This document shows, piece after piece, positions 19,308 through 27,258 of a DNA stretch of 64,000 nt (its first letter is position 1; every line of letters starts with the position of its first letter). Where the stretch lies: the NCBI RefSeq assembly GCF_001591005.1, contig NZ_BCTY01000001.1, forward strand, positions 62,001 to 126,000. The letters run 5' to 3'. The position numbers and the translations under genes are program-made. Below the pieces are notes generated by a model. That model searched no databases, was not told the origin of the DNA, and saw only the letters and a program-made list of their open reading frames with translations. Source of the stretch: Sphingomonas sanguinis NBRC 13937. GTDB taxonomy: Bacteria > Pseudomonadota > Alphaproteobacteria > Sphingomonadales > Sphingomonadaceae.

Positions 19308-21356
19308 ATGCAGGATCACCCCTTTTACGCGCTCCACACCCATGGCCTGATCCGTGTTGCGGCGGCGACGCCCGCCGCGTCGGTGGGCGATGCGCGGGCG
19401 AACGCAGCGGCCATGCTCGATCTGGCGCGGCAGGGCGATGAGGATGGGGTCGACCTGATCGTCTTTCCCGAATTGTCGCTGACCTCCTACGCCATCGACG
19501 ACCTGCATCTTCAGGGTGCTATGCACGGTGCCACGCTCGACGCGCTGGGCGAGATGGTGGACGCCAGCGCTGCCCTGTCGCCCGTAATGCTGGTCGGGGC
19601 CGCCCTGCCGCGCAACGGACGGCTGTATAACTGCGCGGTGGCGATCGCGCGGGGGCGTATCCTGGGCGTGGTGCCCAAGACCTTCCTGCCCAACTACCGC
19701 GAATATTATGAGAAGCGCTGGTTCGCGAGCGGAGCGGGCCTCACCGGCCTGACCATCGCAATCGACGGGCAGAGCGTGCCCTTCGGCACCGACCTGATCT
19801 TCGCAGCGGAGGACGTGCCCGGCTTCGTTTTCCATGCCGAAATCTGCGAGGACTATTGGGCCCCCACCCCGCCCTCGACCTTTGGCGCGCTGGCGGGGGC
19901 GACCATCTGTTGCAATTTGTCGGCGTCGAACATCGTGATCGGCAAGGCGCGCGACCGGGCCATGCTCGCGGCGGCGCAATCGGCGCGGGCGACCTGCGCC
20001 TATATCTATTCCGCCGCCGGGATCGGCGAGAGCACGACCGACCTTTCGTGGGACGGCCAGGGGTTGATCCACGAGCTGGGCGAGACGATCGCCGAGTCCG
20101 ATCGCTTCCTGCGCGAGCCCTCGCTGACCATTGCCGATATCGATGTCGAGCGGATCGCGCAGGAACGGCTGCGCTTCGGGACATTCAATGATGCCGCCGC
20201 CTTTGCCGGTCATCCCGAGCAGCGTTTCCGCCGAATCGGCTTCGTTCACGATGCCGAAGCCCAGGACCAGGGCCTGCGCCGCGCCGTTCGCCGCTTTCCC
20301 TTCGTGCCCGACGATCCCGCCCGGCGCGATGCGGATTGTTACGAGGCCTATAACATCCAGGTCGAGGCGCTGGCCAAGCGACTGGAAGCCAGCGGTGCCA
20401 AGACGCTGGTCATCGGCGTGTCCGGCGGACTGGACTCGACCCACGCGCTGATCGTTGCGGCCAAGGCGACCGACCGGCTCGGCTGGTCGCGCGACCGTAT
20501 CCTGGCCTTCACCATGCCGGGCTTCGCGACCGGACAGGGCACCAAGGCCCAGGCCTGGGCACTGATGCGCTCGCTCGGCGTCTCGGCGGAGGAGATCGAT
20601 ATCCGTCCCGCCGCGCACCAGCTTCTGGAGGATATGAACCACCCCTTCGCGCAGGGGCAACCGGTCCACGACGTAACGTTCGAGAATGTTCAGGCGGGGC
20701 TGCGCACCGATTATCTTTTCCGCCTGGCCAATCAGCGGGGCGGGATCGTGCTGGGCACCGGCGACCTGTCGGAGCTGGTGCTCGGCTGGTGCACCTATGG
20801 CGTCGGTGACCAGATGAGCCATTACGCCGTCAATGCGGGCGTTCCGAAAACGCTGATCCAGTTCCTGATCCGCTGGTGCATCCGGACCGGACAATATGAC
20901 GACGCGACCAACACGGTGCTCGCCGCCATCCTGGCACAGGAAATCTCCCCCGAACTGGTGCCCGCCGACGCCAGCGGCGCGATGCAGTCGACCGAGGCGA
21001 TGATCGGGCCCTACGCGCTCAACGATTTCTTCGCGCATTACGTCATCCGTTACGGCCTGAAACCGTCGAAGATCGCGTTCCTGGCCTGGCATGCCTGGCA
21101 CGACGCCGATGCGGGCGGCTGGCCCGAGGACCTGCCGCAGGATGCGCGGGTCGCCTATGACCTGCCGACCATCCGGCACTGGCTGGAGCGGTTCCTGACC
21201 CGCTTTTTCCAGACCAGCCAGTTTAAGCGATCGGCGCTGCCCAATGGCCCCAAGGTCTCGCCGGGCGGTGCCCTGTCGCCCCGTGGCGACTGGCGGGCGC
21301 CGTCGGACGGCACCGCCTCGGTCTGGCTGGAAGAGCTACGAGACAGCCTTCCGTAA
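19308..21356 (+). CDS. nadE: Glutamine-dependent NAD(+) synthase
   Basis: 682 residues, the long two-domain form. The N-terminal nitrilase-type glutaminase (about 10-300) shows its triad: Glu55 in VFPELSLTSY, Lys124 in VPKTFLPNY, and Cys180 in HAEICEDYW. The C-terminal synthetase has the P-loop GVSGGLDSTHALIV (about 369-382), GTGDLSELVLGWCTYG and FLIRW. It uses glutamine-derived ammonia, channelled between domains, to convert NaAD to NAD. The C-terminus reads KRSALPNGPKVSPGGALSPRGDWRAPSD, as in this family. Confidence 0.96.
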   Translation: MQDHPFYALHTHGLIRVAAATPAASVGDARANAAAMLDLARQGDEDGVDLIVFPELSLTSYAIDDLHLQGAMHGATLDALGEMVDASAALSPVMLVGAALPRNGRLYNCAVAIARGRILGVVPKTFLPNYREYYEKRWFASGAGLTGLTIAIDGQSVPFGTDLIFAAEDVPGFVFHAEICEDYWAPTPPSTFGALAGATICCNLSASNIVIGKARDRAMLAAAQSARATCAYIYSAAGIGESTTDLSWDGQGLIHELGETIAESDRFLREPSLTIADIDVERIAQERLRFGTFNDAAAFAGHPEQRFRRIGFVHDAEAQDQGLRRAVRRFPFVPDDPARRDADCYEAYNIQVEALAKRLEASGAKTLVIGVSGGLDSTHALIVAAKATDRLGWSRDRILAFTMPGFATGQGTKAQAWALMRSLGVSAEEIDIRPAAHQLLEDMNHPFAQGQPVHDVTFENVQAGLRTDYLFRLANQRGGIVLGTGDLSELVLGWCTYGVGDQMSHYAVNAGVPKTLIQFLIRWCIRTGQYDDATNTVLAAILAQEISPELVPADASGAMQSTEAMIGPYALNDFFAHYVIRYGLKPSKIAFLAWHAWHDADAGGWPEDLPQDARVAYDLPTIRHWLERFLTRFFQTSQFKRSALPNGPKVSPGGALSPRGDWRAPSDGTASVWLEELRDSLP

Positions 21357-21469
21357 CCGTAATCACACTCTTGGCAGGCCATGACGAACAGGTCTATGCT
21401 TATAACCTAACTCTAACATTTAACCCGGAATTACAGGCTCCTCCCGGCCTGTCGGCACGAGAGACATTC

Positions 21470-22114
21470 ATGAGCCTTGTCGTTCGCACATTGTCGGAAC
21501 AGATCTTCACGATCGTTCGCGAACGCATCATCAGCGGCCATCTGCCGGAGGATCAGCCGATCCGTCAGGATGCGCTGGCCAACGAACTGGGGGTCAGCAA
21601 GATTCCGCTGCGCGAGGCGCTCGCCCGGCTGGAGCAGGAAGGGCTGCTGACCAGCCAGGCCAATCGTGGTTTCTTCGTACGGTCGCTGGGCGCCGCGGAA
21701 GCCGAGGAAATCTATGAACTGCGCCTGGCGATCGAGCCCGATGCCGCCGCACGGGCCGCCCGCGTCGCCACGGCGGCGGACCAGGACATCGCCCGCGAAA
21801 CCCTGGCCGCGCTGGATGTGGCGACGCGCGACGCGCTGCACGAAGTCGCGCACCGCAATCGCGCCTTTCACCTGGCCCTTGTCCGCCCGCTGGGTGCCGC
21901 TCTGACCTTCCAGCTGATCGAGCGGTTGCAGGTGCTGGCCGAGCGTTATGTGGTCCAGCATCTGCAACCGGCTGGCCGCGAAGATCGCGCCCATGAGGAA
22001 CATCATGCGCTGCTCGATGCATGGCTGGCCCGCGACGAGGCACGGGTCGCCGGATTCCTGACCGACCATATCGGCGCCACGATGGTCGATCTTCGCGCAC
22101 AGCTTAGTCGCTAA
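21470..22114 (+). CDS. GntR family transcriptional regulator, FCD (FadR/VanR) subgroup
   Basis: 214 residues from ATG 21470. The winged helix is about residues 8-70, with recognition region DALANELGVSKIPLREALARLEQEGLL. The FCD ligand domain follows; metal-binding His residues lie in EVAHRNRAFHLALV and EEHHALLD. It is about half identical by eye to the regulator at 28714-29424, and their recognition helices are almost the same. The 3' end overlaps the convergent NADH dehydrogenase gene by 11 bases. No GTATAC motif is seen upstream. Its targets are unknown. Confidence 0.88.
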   Translation: MSLVVRTLSEQIFTIVRERIISGHLPEDQPIRQDALANELGVSKIPLREALARLEQEGLLTSQANRGFFVRSLGAAEAEEIYELRLAIEPDAAARAARVATAADQDIARETLAALDVATRDALHEVAHRNRAFHLALVRPLGAALTFQLIERLQVLAERYVVQHLQPAGREDRAHEEHHALLDAWLARDEARVAGFLTDHIGATMVDLRAQLSR

Positions 22115-23402
22115 GTTCGGCTTCCTTGCACGGGCGGGCTGGCGCAGACGTGATGATCCGCGCGCCCCGCCGATAGGTCAAATAGCGCCACAGCCATTGC
22201 AGGCTGACGCGGATACGCTGGGCGAAATTGACCAGCAGCACGACATGGACGATCGCCCAGAGCATCCATGCCGGATAGCCCTTCAGCCGATAGCGTCCGA
22301 AATCGAAGATCGCGGCATGGCGACCGATGATCGCCGCGTTACCCCGATTGTGAAAACGGAACGGCTTGGACATCTGCCCGCTGACCATTTCCCGGCGCAG
22401 CGCCGTACCCAGATAGCGGCCCTGTTGCTGGGCGACCTGTGCAAGACCGGGTAACGGCGTGCCGTCCTCGCCCAGGCAAGCCGCCACATCGCCCAGCGCA
22501 TAAACATTCGCAACGCCGGATACACGGAGCCGGTCATCCACCGCCAGCCGACCGCCGGGTCCTGGCGGGGCGCCCAGCAGGGCGGCCGCGCCCGTCGGCG
22601 CGACACCCGCTCCCCACAACACGGTGCGAGCGGGAATGAACCGGCCCCCGGCGGTCAGCCCTTCGGCCGTGATCGTCTCCACCGGCATGTCGGTCATGAC
22701 CTGCACGCCGATCCGCGCCAAAGCCCGCTCGGCATAGCGCGCCAGCGACTCAGGAAAGGCCGACAAGATACGCGGGCCACCCTCGACCAGGATGATCCGC
22801 GCCGTCTCCGGCCGAATACGCCGAAAGTCCGACGCCAAGGCGTAGCGGGCCAACTCCGCCACCGAGCCCGCCAGTTCGACGCCGGTCGGGCCGCCCCCGA
22901 CGATGACAAAGGTCATCAGCGCCTCGCGATCGGCCGCCCCGTCGCGTTCGGCCTCCTCGAACGCCCCCAGGACGCGCGACCGAATGAGCCGCGCCTCCTC
23001 GATCGACTTGCAGGCCGGGGCGTAGGCGCGCCATTCGTCATGACCAAAATAGCTGCTGGTGGAACCGGTCGCGATGACCAGCCGGTCATAATCCAGCCTC
23101 TCGCCGGTGCCGAGGGTCAGTTGGCGAGACCCGGCATCGATCCCCGTCACCTCGCTCAGCACGACGCGAATATTGGGATAGCGGCCCAGAATATGCCGGA
23201 TCGGTTCGGCAACGTCCGCCGGAGACAGGGCGGCGGTCGCCACTTGGTAAAGAAGCGGCACGAACAGATGATAATTGTTCCGGTCGACGACCGTGACCCG
23301 AACCGGCGCATGGGCAAGCTGCTGCGCCACCGCCAGGCCGCCGAACCCAGCGCCTATGATGACGACATGGGGCCAATTTGGATCGATGGTCGACATGTCC
23401 AT
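22104..23402 (-). CDS. ndh: Type II NADH dehydrogenase (NAD(P)/FAD-dependent oxidoreductase)
   Basis: 432 residues from ATG 23402 (a GTG at 23405 and an ATG at 23396 are alternatives). FAD-binding VVIIGAGFGGLAVAQQL lies at the N-terminus, VIATGSTSSYFG in the middle, the NADH-binding GGGPTGVELAGSVAELA at about residue 170, and VYALGDVAAC for FAD. The C-terminal amphipathic/hydrophobic stretch (KGYPAWMLWAIVHVVLLVNF) is the usual membrane-association region. It passes electrons from NADH to quinone without proton pumping. The start overlaps a 49-codon upstream reading frame by a TGATG junction. Confidence 0.92.
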   Translation of the reverse strand: MDMSTIDPNWPHVVIIGAGFGGLAVAQQLAHAPVRVTVVDRNNYHLFVPLLYQVATAALSPADVAEPIRHILGRYPNIRVVLSEVTGIDAGSRQLTLGTGERLDYDRLVIATGSTSSYFGHDEWRAYAPACKSIEEARLIRSRVLGAFEEAERDGAADREALMTFVIVGGGPTGVELAGSVAELARYALASDFRRIRPETARIILVEGGPRILSAFPESLARYAERALARIGVQVMTDMPVETITAEGLTAGGRFIPARTVLWGAGVAPTGAAALLGAPPGPGGRLAVDDRLRVSGVANVYALGDVAACLGEDGTPLPGLAQVAQQQGRYLGTALRREMVSGQMSKPFRFHNRGNAAIIGRHAAIFDFGRYRLKGYPAWMLWAIVHVVLLVNFAQRIRVSLQWLWRYLTYRRGARIITSAPARPCKEAELSD

Positions 23403-23551
23403 CACGTAACCGCCAGCATGTCGAAGCGGCCATCGGCCTGAGGGGCCCAGGGCGCGGCGACGTTCAGCCGCTCTAAGAGGCTTTGCTCCCGCATCCGGCT
23501 GAGAGTATCCGGTGCGTGAAAGGCGATTGCTTTTATATCAAGGTCTTGCAT
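23402..23551 (-). CDS. Small 49-residue ORF translationally coupled to ndh
   Basis: Starts ATG at 23551 with MQDLDIKAIAF and ends FDMLAVT, with its TGA overlapping the ndh start (TGATG). AAGGA sits seven bases before the ATG, a good ribosome binding site. The composition is ordinary protein-like with no membrane segment. I do not recognise it. It could be a true small protein or a leader that sets ndh translation. It is too short for most gene finders. Confidence 0.5.
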   Translation of the reverse strand: MQDLDIKAIAFHAPDTLSRMREQSLLERLNVAAPWAPQADGRFDMLAVT

Positions 23552-23599
23552 TGCATCATCCTTGATCCAGCCAACGCGGCGCGCGCGTCATGCGATCCC

Positions 23600-24850
23600 T
23601 CAACCCGTCGCCAGCGTCCACCCGTCGGGCAGGAAATCGAGCGACATGTAATAATAAAAGGCGCAGCTGCCGTCGCCGCGATAGCTGCCGCCCTTCACAA
23701 TGCCATAGGCCGTGCCGCCCAGGAAGACGGGGCCACCGCTGTCCCCGCTGCGACAGGTCGGACCGCGCACTGCCACCCATGTCGGCGTGCAGCCGCCGCC
23801 GCACAGATCACCGGCGGGCGCGAAGTCGGGCATCCAGACCTCTGCACAGCTATACCCCGTCCGCTCGCCGCGATGGCACACGATGTCGCCCGCCCGGGTC
23901 GAGGCCCGGGCGCGCGCACCGACGACGCGGCGAGTGACCGTCTTGGCCGTATCGCTCCAGAACAAGGGCAGAAGCGGAGTGGGACTGACATTCACCTGCA
24001 CGTCCTGATAGCCCCAACCCCATTGCCCCTGAAAGTGAAGCGGATGCGCCGTGCCGTTCGCATCGATCCAGGACAGATCGTCGGGACAATGCGCGGCGGT
24101 CACCACCGCATCCTCACCCCCACGCCGCACGACGAAACCGCTGGTACAGGCATAGCGCCGCCCATTGGCCGGATCGACGCCAACCATGCGCGCGCCGCCC
24201 TGCAAATCCGCCAGATCGACATCCGGCGCCTCCAGCGTCGCGATGCGCACCGGCACGCCTGCGAGCCGCGCGATCCGATCGCGCATCGCCTCCGCAGGCT
24301 CGGCCGCCAGGTCGGCGCGCGAGACCATGACCACCAGCGCACCGATACGCGGGTCGATGCCGATGCCAGGCGGCTGGGTCAGACTGGCGCGAATTTCGGT
24401 CTGGTGCAGCGCCAGCGCGATGACCAGCTGGGCATGGCTGGCATAGGCCCCTGTCCTGAACCGGACGAGCACCGGCGTGCCTGCAACCATCTCCGACCGA
24501 TCGGCTACCGGGCTATCCCCGGTGAGCAGCACATCGACATGAAACGGCGCATGACCGACCGACAGCCCGGCGATGCGATCCGCAAACTCCACCTCGAGCG
24601 CATCGGTCAGCGCCACCGAAGCCTGCTGCACCTGAAGCGCGCGCAACGCCGTTGTGGGCGATTGCCCCGAGACCGCGGCATAGGTCGCCGCATCCAGCGC
24701 CAGTGCCGCCGAATCGTCCAGCGCGACCGCCGGCACCACTTGCGCCTGTGCCGTACCACCAAGGACGAATGCCAGGATCAGGACGACCAGTCCGCTCGCC
24801 AAAGCCCAGCTATCAAGACCCCAAGATTTCGGCTGGTTATATCCCATCAT
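23600..24850 (-). CDS. Secreted S1-family (streptogrisin/chymotrypsin-like) serine protease
   Basis: 416 residues from MMGYNQPKSWG. The signal segment LVVLILAFVLGGTAQAQ is clear. An N-terminal prodomain-like region of about 200 residues precedes the catalytic domain. This domain has GFVV...VVTAAHC (His at about residue 251) and CRSGDSGGPVFLG (Ser at about 370), with cysteines placed for disulfides. The layout of a long propeptide and a compact chymotrypsin fold resembles the S1E streptogrisins. It is probably exported as a zymogen. It is divergent from a small lipoprotein gene 66 bases away. Confidence 0.85.
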   Translation of the reverse strand: MMGYNQPKSWGLDSWALASGLVVLILAFVLGGTAQAQVVPAVALDDSAALALDAATYAAVSGQSPTTALRALQVQQASVALTDALEVEFADRIAGLSVGHAPFHVDVLLTGDSPVADRSEMVAGTPVLVRFRTGAYASHAQLVIALALHQTEIRASLTQPPGIGIDPRIGALVVMVSRADLAAEPAEAMRDRIARLAGVPVRIATLEAPDVDLADLQGGARMVGVDPANGRRYACTSGFVVRRGGEDAVVTAAHCPDDLSWIDANGTAHPLHFQGQWGWGYQDVQVNVSPTPLLPLFWSDTAKTVTRRVVGARARASTRAGDIVCHRGERTGYSCAEVWMPDFAPAGDLCGGGCTPTWVAVRGPTCRSGDSGGPVFLGGTAYGIVKGGSYRGDGSCAFYYYMSLDFLPDGWTLATG

Positions 24851-24916
24851 TTTACTATGTATTACGTCCTCAAGGTCGATGAGGGCCATACACGAAATAC
24901 GAAGGGGACCGAACCG

Positions 24917-25162
24917 ATGTTGCGACGCCATGGCCTGCCGATGATCCTGACAGCCTCCGCCCTCGCGCTGGCGGCTTGTTCGCCCACGGGGTCGGGCAAT
25001 GTGACGGCGACGGACAATAGCGGTGTCGAGGCTCTGCCGAACGAGGGTCTGTCGAACGAGACGGTGGCGAACGACGAGCTTGGGACGGTGGACAATGCCG
25101 TCGCGCCGGACGACCTGCTCGGCGAAAACGCGGGCGCACCCAATGCCGCGGCTGCGCGATAA
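24917..25162 (+). CDS. Small Asn-rich lipoprotein
   Basis: 81 residues from MLRRHGLPMILTASALALAAC. LAAC is the lipobox. GAAGGGGA upstream is a strong ribosome binding site. The mature part is acidic and Asn-rich (NGSVEALPNEGLSN-like composition, ending GAPNAAAAR) and probably disordered. It resembles the lipoprotein at 12850 in size and residue bias but lacks its heptads. It shares a short divergent promoter region with the serine protease. No family recognised. Confidence 0.7.
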   Translation: MLRRHGLPMILTASALALAACSPTGSGNVTATDNSGVEALPNEGLSNETVANDELGTVDNAVAPDDLLGENAGAPNAAAAR

Positions 25163-25240
25163 AGTTTCTCTCGGCGGCGGGGCTCCTGGCCTTGTCTCCG
25201 CTCCTGCCTCGCCAAAGGAAGCTCCCTAAGGCGATCGACT

Positions 25241-25274
25241 GGCCCGGCGGATAGACCCGCCGGGCCGTTTTTTT
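25241..25274 (+). terminator. Strong Rho-independent terminator
   Basis: GGCCCGGCGG / CCGCCGGGCC perfect 10-bp stem, six-base loop, then GTTTTTTT. It terminates the Asn-rich lipoprotein transcript. Confidence 0.92.
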
Positions 25275-25869
25275 AAGGGCGGTCGTGGATGCCCAGCGTG
25301 CGCAGGACACGCATATCCTGTTCGACGACGCCCGCCGACAGCCGCTCGATCAGGCGCTGCGCCTGACGCCACATGCCGGTCGGTCCTGCATTATGAACCG
25401 GCGCGTCGAGCAGGCGGCCACCGCAGAGTTGCGCCAGGGCCGAGCCGTGCAGCGATCCATCGGCTATGAGCGACGGAAAGGGCAAGGCCGCGTCGGGGGA
25501 GGCGAAGAGCTGACCGCTCTGCCGGTCGAGAGCGGTCGTCGCAGGCGGTTGGAAAAACACGGCACCGGCCACCTTCGACACATAATGGCTGGGCGACAGT
25601 CGTGCCCACCAGATGCTGGCCAGGCACGCCGCGCCTTCCGCTACCAGCAGAACGGCCTTGTCGGCCTGCGCCACCGCATGATCAAGCTTGGTCGCCCAGA
25701 CATCCCGCCCCTCGCGCGAGCTACCGTCGAAGGCGAGCTGGACATCGCCCCGGCGCGGCCAGGCGAACAGATGTTCCCATGGCAGGGCGCGATCGGCCTG
25801 ATCGCCGGGTCCGGCCATCGGCAGGGTGATGATCGAAAAGGGGTCCTTCAGTCGCAGTTCGGCCCGCAT
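25273..25869 (-). CDS. RBBP9/YdeN-like alpha/beta hydrolase-fold protein lacking the nucleophile
   Basis: 198 residues. The region VLLVAEGAACLASIWWARL followed by VAGAVFFQPP has the strand-elbow-helix layout of RBBP9/YdeN hydrolases. In active members the elbow reads VAHSLG; here it reads VAEGAA, so the serine nucleophile is absent. The N-terminus is also divergent. A structural or binding role is therefore more likely than hydrolysis. GGGAG upstream of ATG 25869 supports the start. Family assignment is moderate. Confidence 0.55.
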   Translation of the reverse strand: MRAELRLKDPFSIITLPMAGPGDQADRALPWEHLFAWPRRGDVQLAFDGSSREGRDVWATKLDHAVAQADKAVLLVAEGAACLASIWWARLSPSHYVSKVAGAVFFQPPATTALDRQSGQLFASPDAALPFPSLIADGSLHGSALAQLCGGRLLDAPVHNAGPTGMWRQAQRLIERLSAGVVEQDMRVLRTLGIHDRP

Positions 25870-25951
25870 GATCTGCTCCCGTCGCTGATCTCCTCAGCCA
25901 AAGGTACGCAAGGCCGCGCGAAGAGCAAGGGGCCGTCGACGCGGCCCAGCC

Positions 25952-26371
25952 TCATTCCGCCGCGACACCCCGCGCTGCGCGCCGCGAATCGCTGAGCGAG
26001 ACCGCGATGCTGTCGACCATCAGCTCATATTGATCGGCGGTATAGCCCGACGCCAGGAACGCGCGAACCTCATGCGACGGCACGCTATAGCCATGGTGCC
26101 AGCTGAGCACCGCCATGCGGCGCAGCGCCTCCAGCGATGGGTCGGCGAGGCGCGGATTGCGGGTTTCGCCGAAGATGCTGCTGATCGCGCGGACCAGCCG
26201 GGTCGGCTCGCGCAGGCTGGACACCCGGTCACGCCGGGCGAGCGCGACAACCTGCCATTCCAGCGCGGAGAGTCGTGCATCGGGCCGGATCGCCGCAGCC
26301 CCCTGCTGCGCCATCACGGCATCCCGCGCCACACGCGCCGCACCGATTTCCTGAAAAGCGACATAGGCCAT
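25952..26371 (-). CDS. Conserved-looking helical protein of unknown function
   Basis: 139 residues from MAYVAFQEIGAARVARDAV. Helical blocks LSALEWQVVALARRDR, FGETRNPRLADPSLEALRRMAVLSWHHGYSVPSHEV and AFLASGYTADQYELMVDSIAV give an orderly soluble protein. I recall similar unnamed proteins in sphingomonads but no function. Two TetR-operator-like repeats lie upstream at 26499-26557, so the neighbouring TetR regulator may control it. Confidence 0.7.
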   Translation of the reverse strand: MAYVAFQEIGAARVARDAVMAQQGAAAIRPDARLSALEWQVVALARRDRVSSLREPTRLVRAISSIFGETRNPRLADPSLEALRRMAVLSWHHGYSVPSHEVRAFLASGYTADQYELMVDSIAVSLSDSRRAARGVAAE

Positions 26372-26498
26372 GACACACCCCTTTTTGTCGCGCGACATCC
26401 CGCCCCGGCCAGCCCCATGCCCGCCGAAGTCGACGGCCCCATGCAGCCACTGCTGCTGTCTCGCCAATTTTGCCTGTCGAAGATGCTTGGCACCTTCG

Positions 26499-26512
26499 AT
26501 ACTGGTCGGTAT
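26499..26512. promoter_or_regulatory. Candidate TetR-type operator, copy 1
   Basis: ATACTGGTCGGTAT, with palindromic ends ATAC/GTAT, in the 200-base gap upstream of the 26371 gene. A second copy with 11 of 14 bases identical lies at 26544-26557. Two copies in one promoter region support a binding role. Confidence 0.45.
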
Positions 26513-26543
26513 ATTAATCTAACCGAAAGCGGTCAAGCATTTT

Positions 26544-26557
26544 ATACCGGTCGTTAC
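26544..26557. promoter_or_regulatory. Candidate TetR-type operator, copy 2
   Basis: ATACCGGTCGTTAC, direct repeat of the 26499 element 45 bases away, and 15 bases beyond the tetR stop codon. Confidence 0.4.
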
Positions 26558-26571
26558 GGAATATTTTTCGC

Positions 26572-27180
26572 TCAGCGCGACGGCCAGATGGCCAGCGCAG
26601 ACCCGATCAGCGCTTCGAGCTGATCGCGCGGCACGCCAGAGCCCGCCTGGACCCCCATGCCCTGCAACAGTCCGAACAAAAGATTGGCGAGGCCCAGCGG
26701 ATCGACATCGCTGCGCAGGTCGCCTTCGTCCACCGCACGCTGAAACCGGGCGACCAGCGCGGCCTGCGACGAGGAACGCCGCGCGACGACCTCGGCCTTG
26801 ATCGATTCGGCCTCCGATCCGCACGCCACCGAATGGATCACGCCCAGGCAACCGCGCGGCTCGCTCTGGCTGGTCATCACCTCCAGGGCCCCGCGCAGCA
26901 GATGCTCGGCCACCCCCCGCGCGGTCGGCTGGTCCAGCGCGTCGCGAAGATAGGCCAGTTTTTCCGCCTCGTAGAGGTCGAGCGCCTTATGGAACAAAGC
27001 TTCTTTGTTCCCGAACGCCGCATAGAGGCTGGGCTTGGTGATGCCCATCGCCTCGGTTAGGTCCGTCATGGACGCGCCTTCATACCCCTTGCTCCAGAAA
27101 ACGCGGAGCGCGGATGCCAGCGCCTGGTCGGTGCAGAATTCGCGGGGACGCCCCTTACACACGGGCAGGATATTTTTCAT
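26572..27180 (-). CDS. TetR/AcrR family transcriptional regulator
   Basis: 202 residues from MKNILPVCKGRPREF; a Met seven codons earlier is an alternative. The HTH is in the first 60 residues: GRPREF...ALRVFWSKGYEGASMTDLTEAMGITKPSLYAAFGNKEALF. The C-terminal helical domain has GCLGVIHSVACGSEAES and ends LIGSALAIWPSR. It is probably a repressor of the downstream gene at 25952-26371 and of itself; the effector is unknown. Confidence 0.9.
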   Translation of the reverse strand: MKNILPVCKGRPREFCTDQALASALRVFWSKGYEGASMTDLTEAMGITKPSLYAAFGNKEALFHKALDLYEAEKLAYLRDALDQPTARGVAEHLLRGALEVMTSQSEPRGCLGVIHSVACGSEAESIKAEVVARRSSSQAALVARFQRAVDEGDLRSDVDPLGLANLLFGLLQGMGVQAGSGVPRDQLEALIGSALAIWPSR

Positions 27181-27206
27181 AACGCTTGGTATAGAACTCA
27201 AACGTG

Positions 27207-27246
27207 CAAATTTAAAGCCCCGCCTTTCATCGAGGCGGGGCTTTAA
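27207..27246 (-). terminator. Rho-independent terminator of the permease operon
   Basis: AAAGCCCCGCCT (27214-27225) / AGGCGGGGCTTT (27233-27244), a perfect 12-bp stem. It is 13 bases downstream of the permease stop on the minus strand. Confidence 0.88.
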
Positions 27247-27258
27247 CGGGACGAGATG

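Noticed and set aside
18954..21179. 741-codon antisense open frame opposite nadE
   Set aside because: Long but with shadow composition (Arg/Gly/Asp-rich, no domain), fully explained by the high-GC nadE gene on the other strand.
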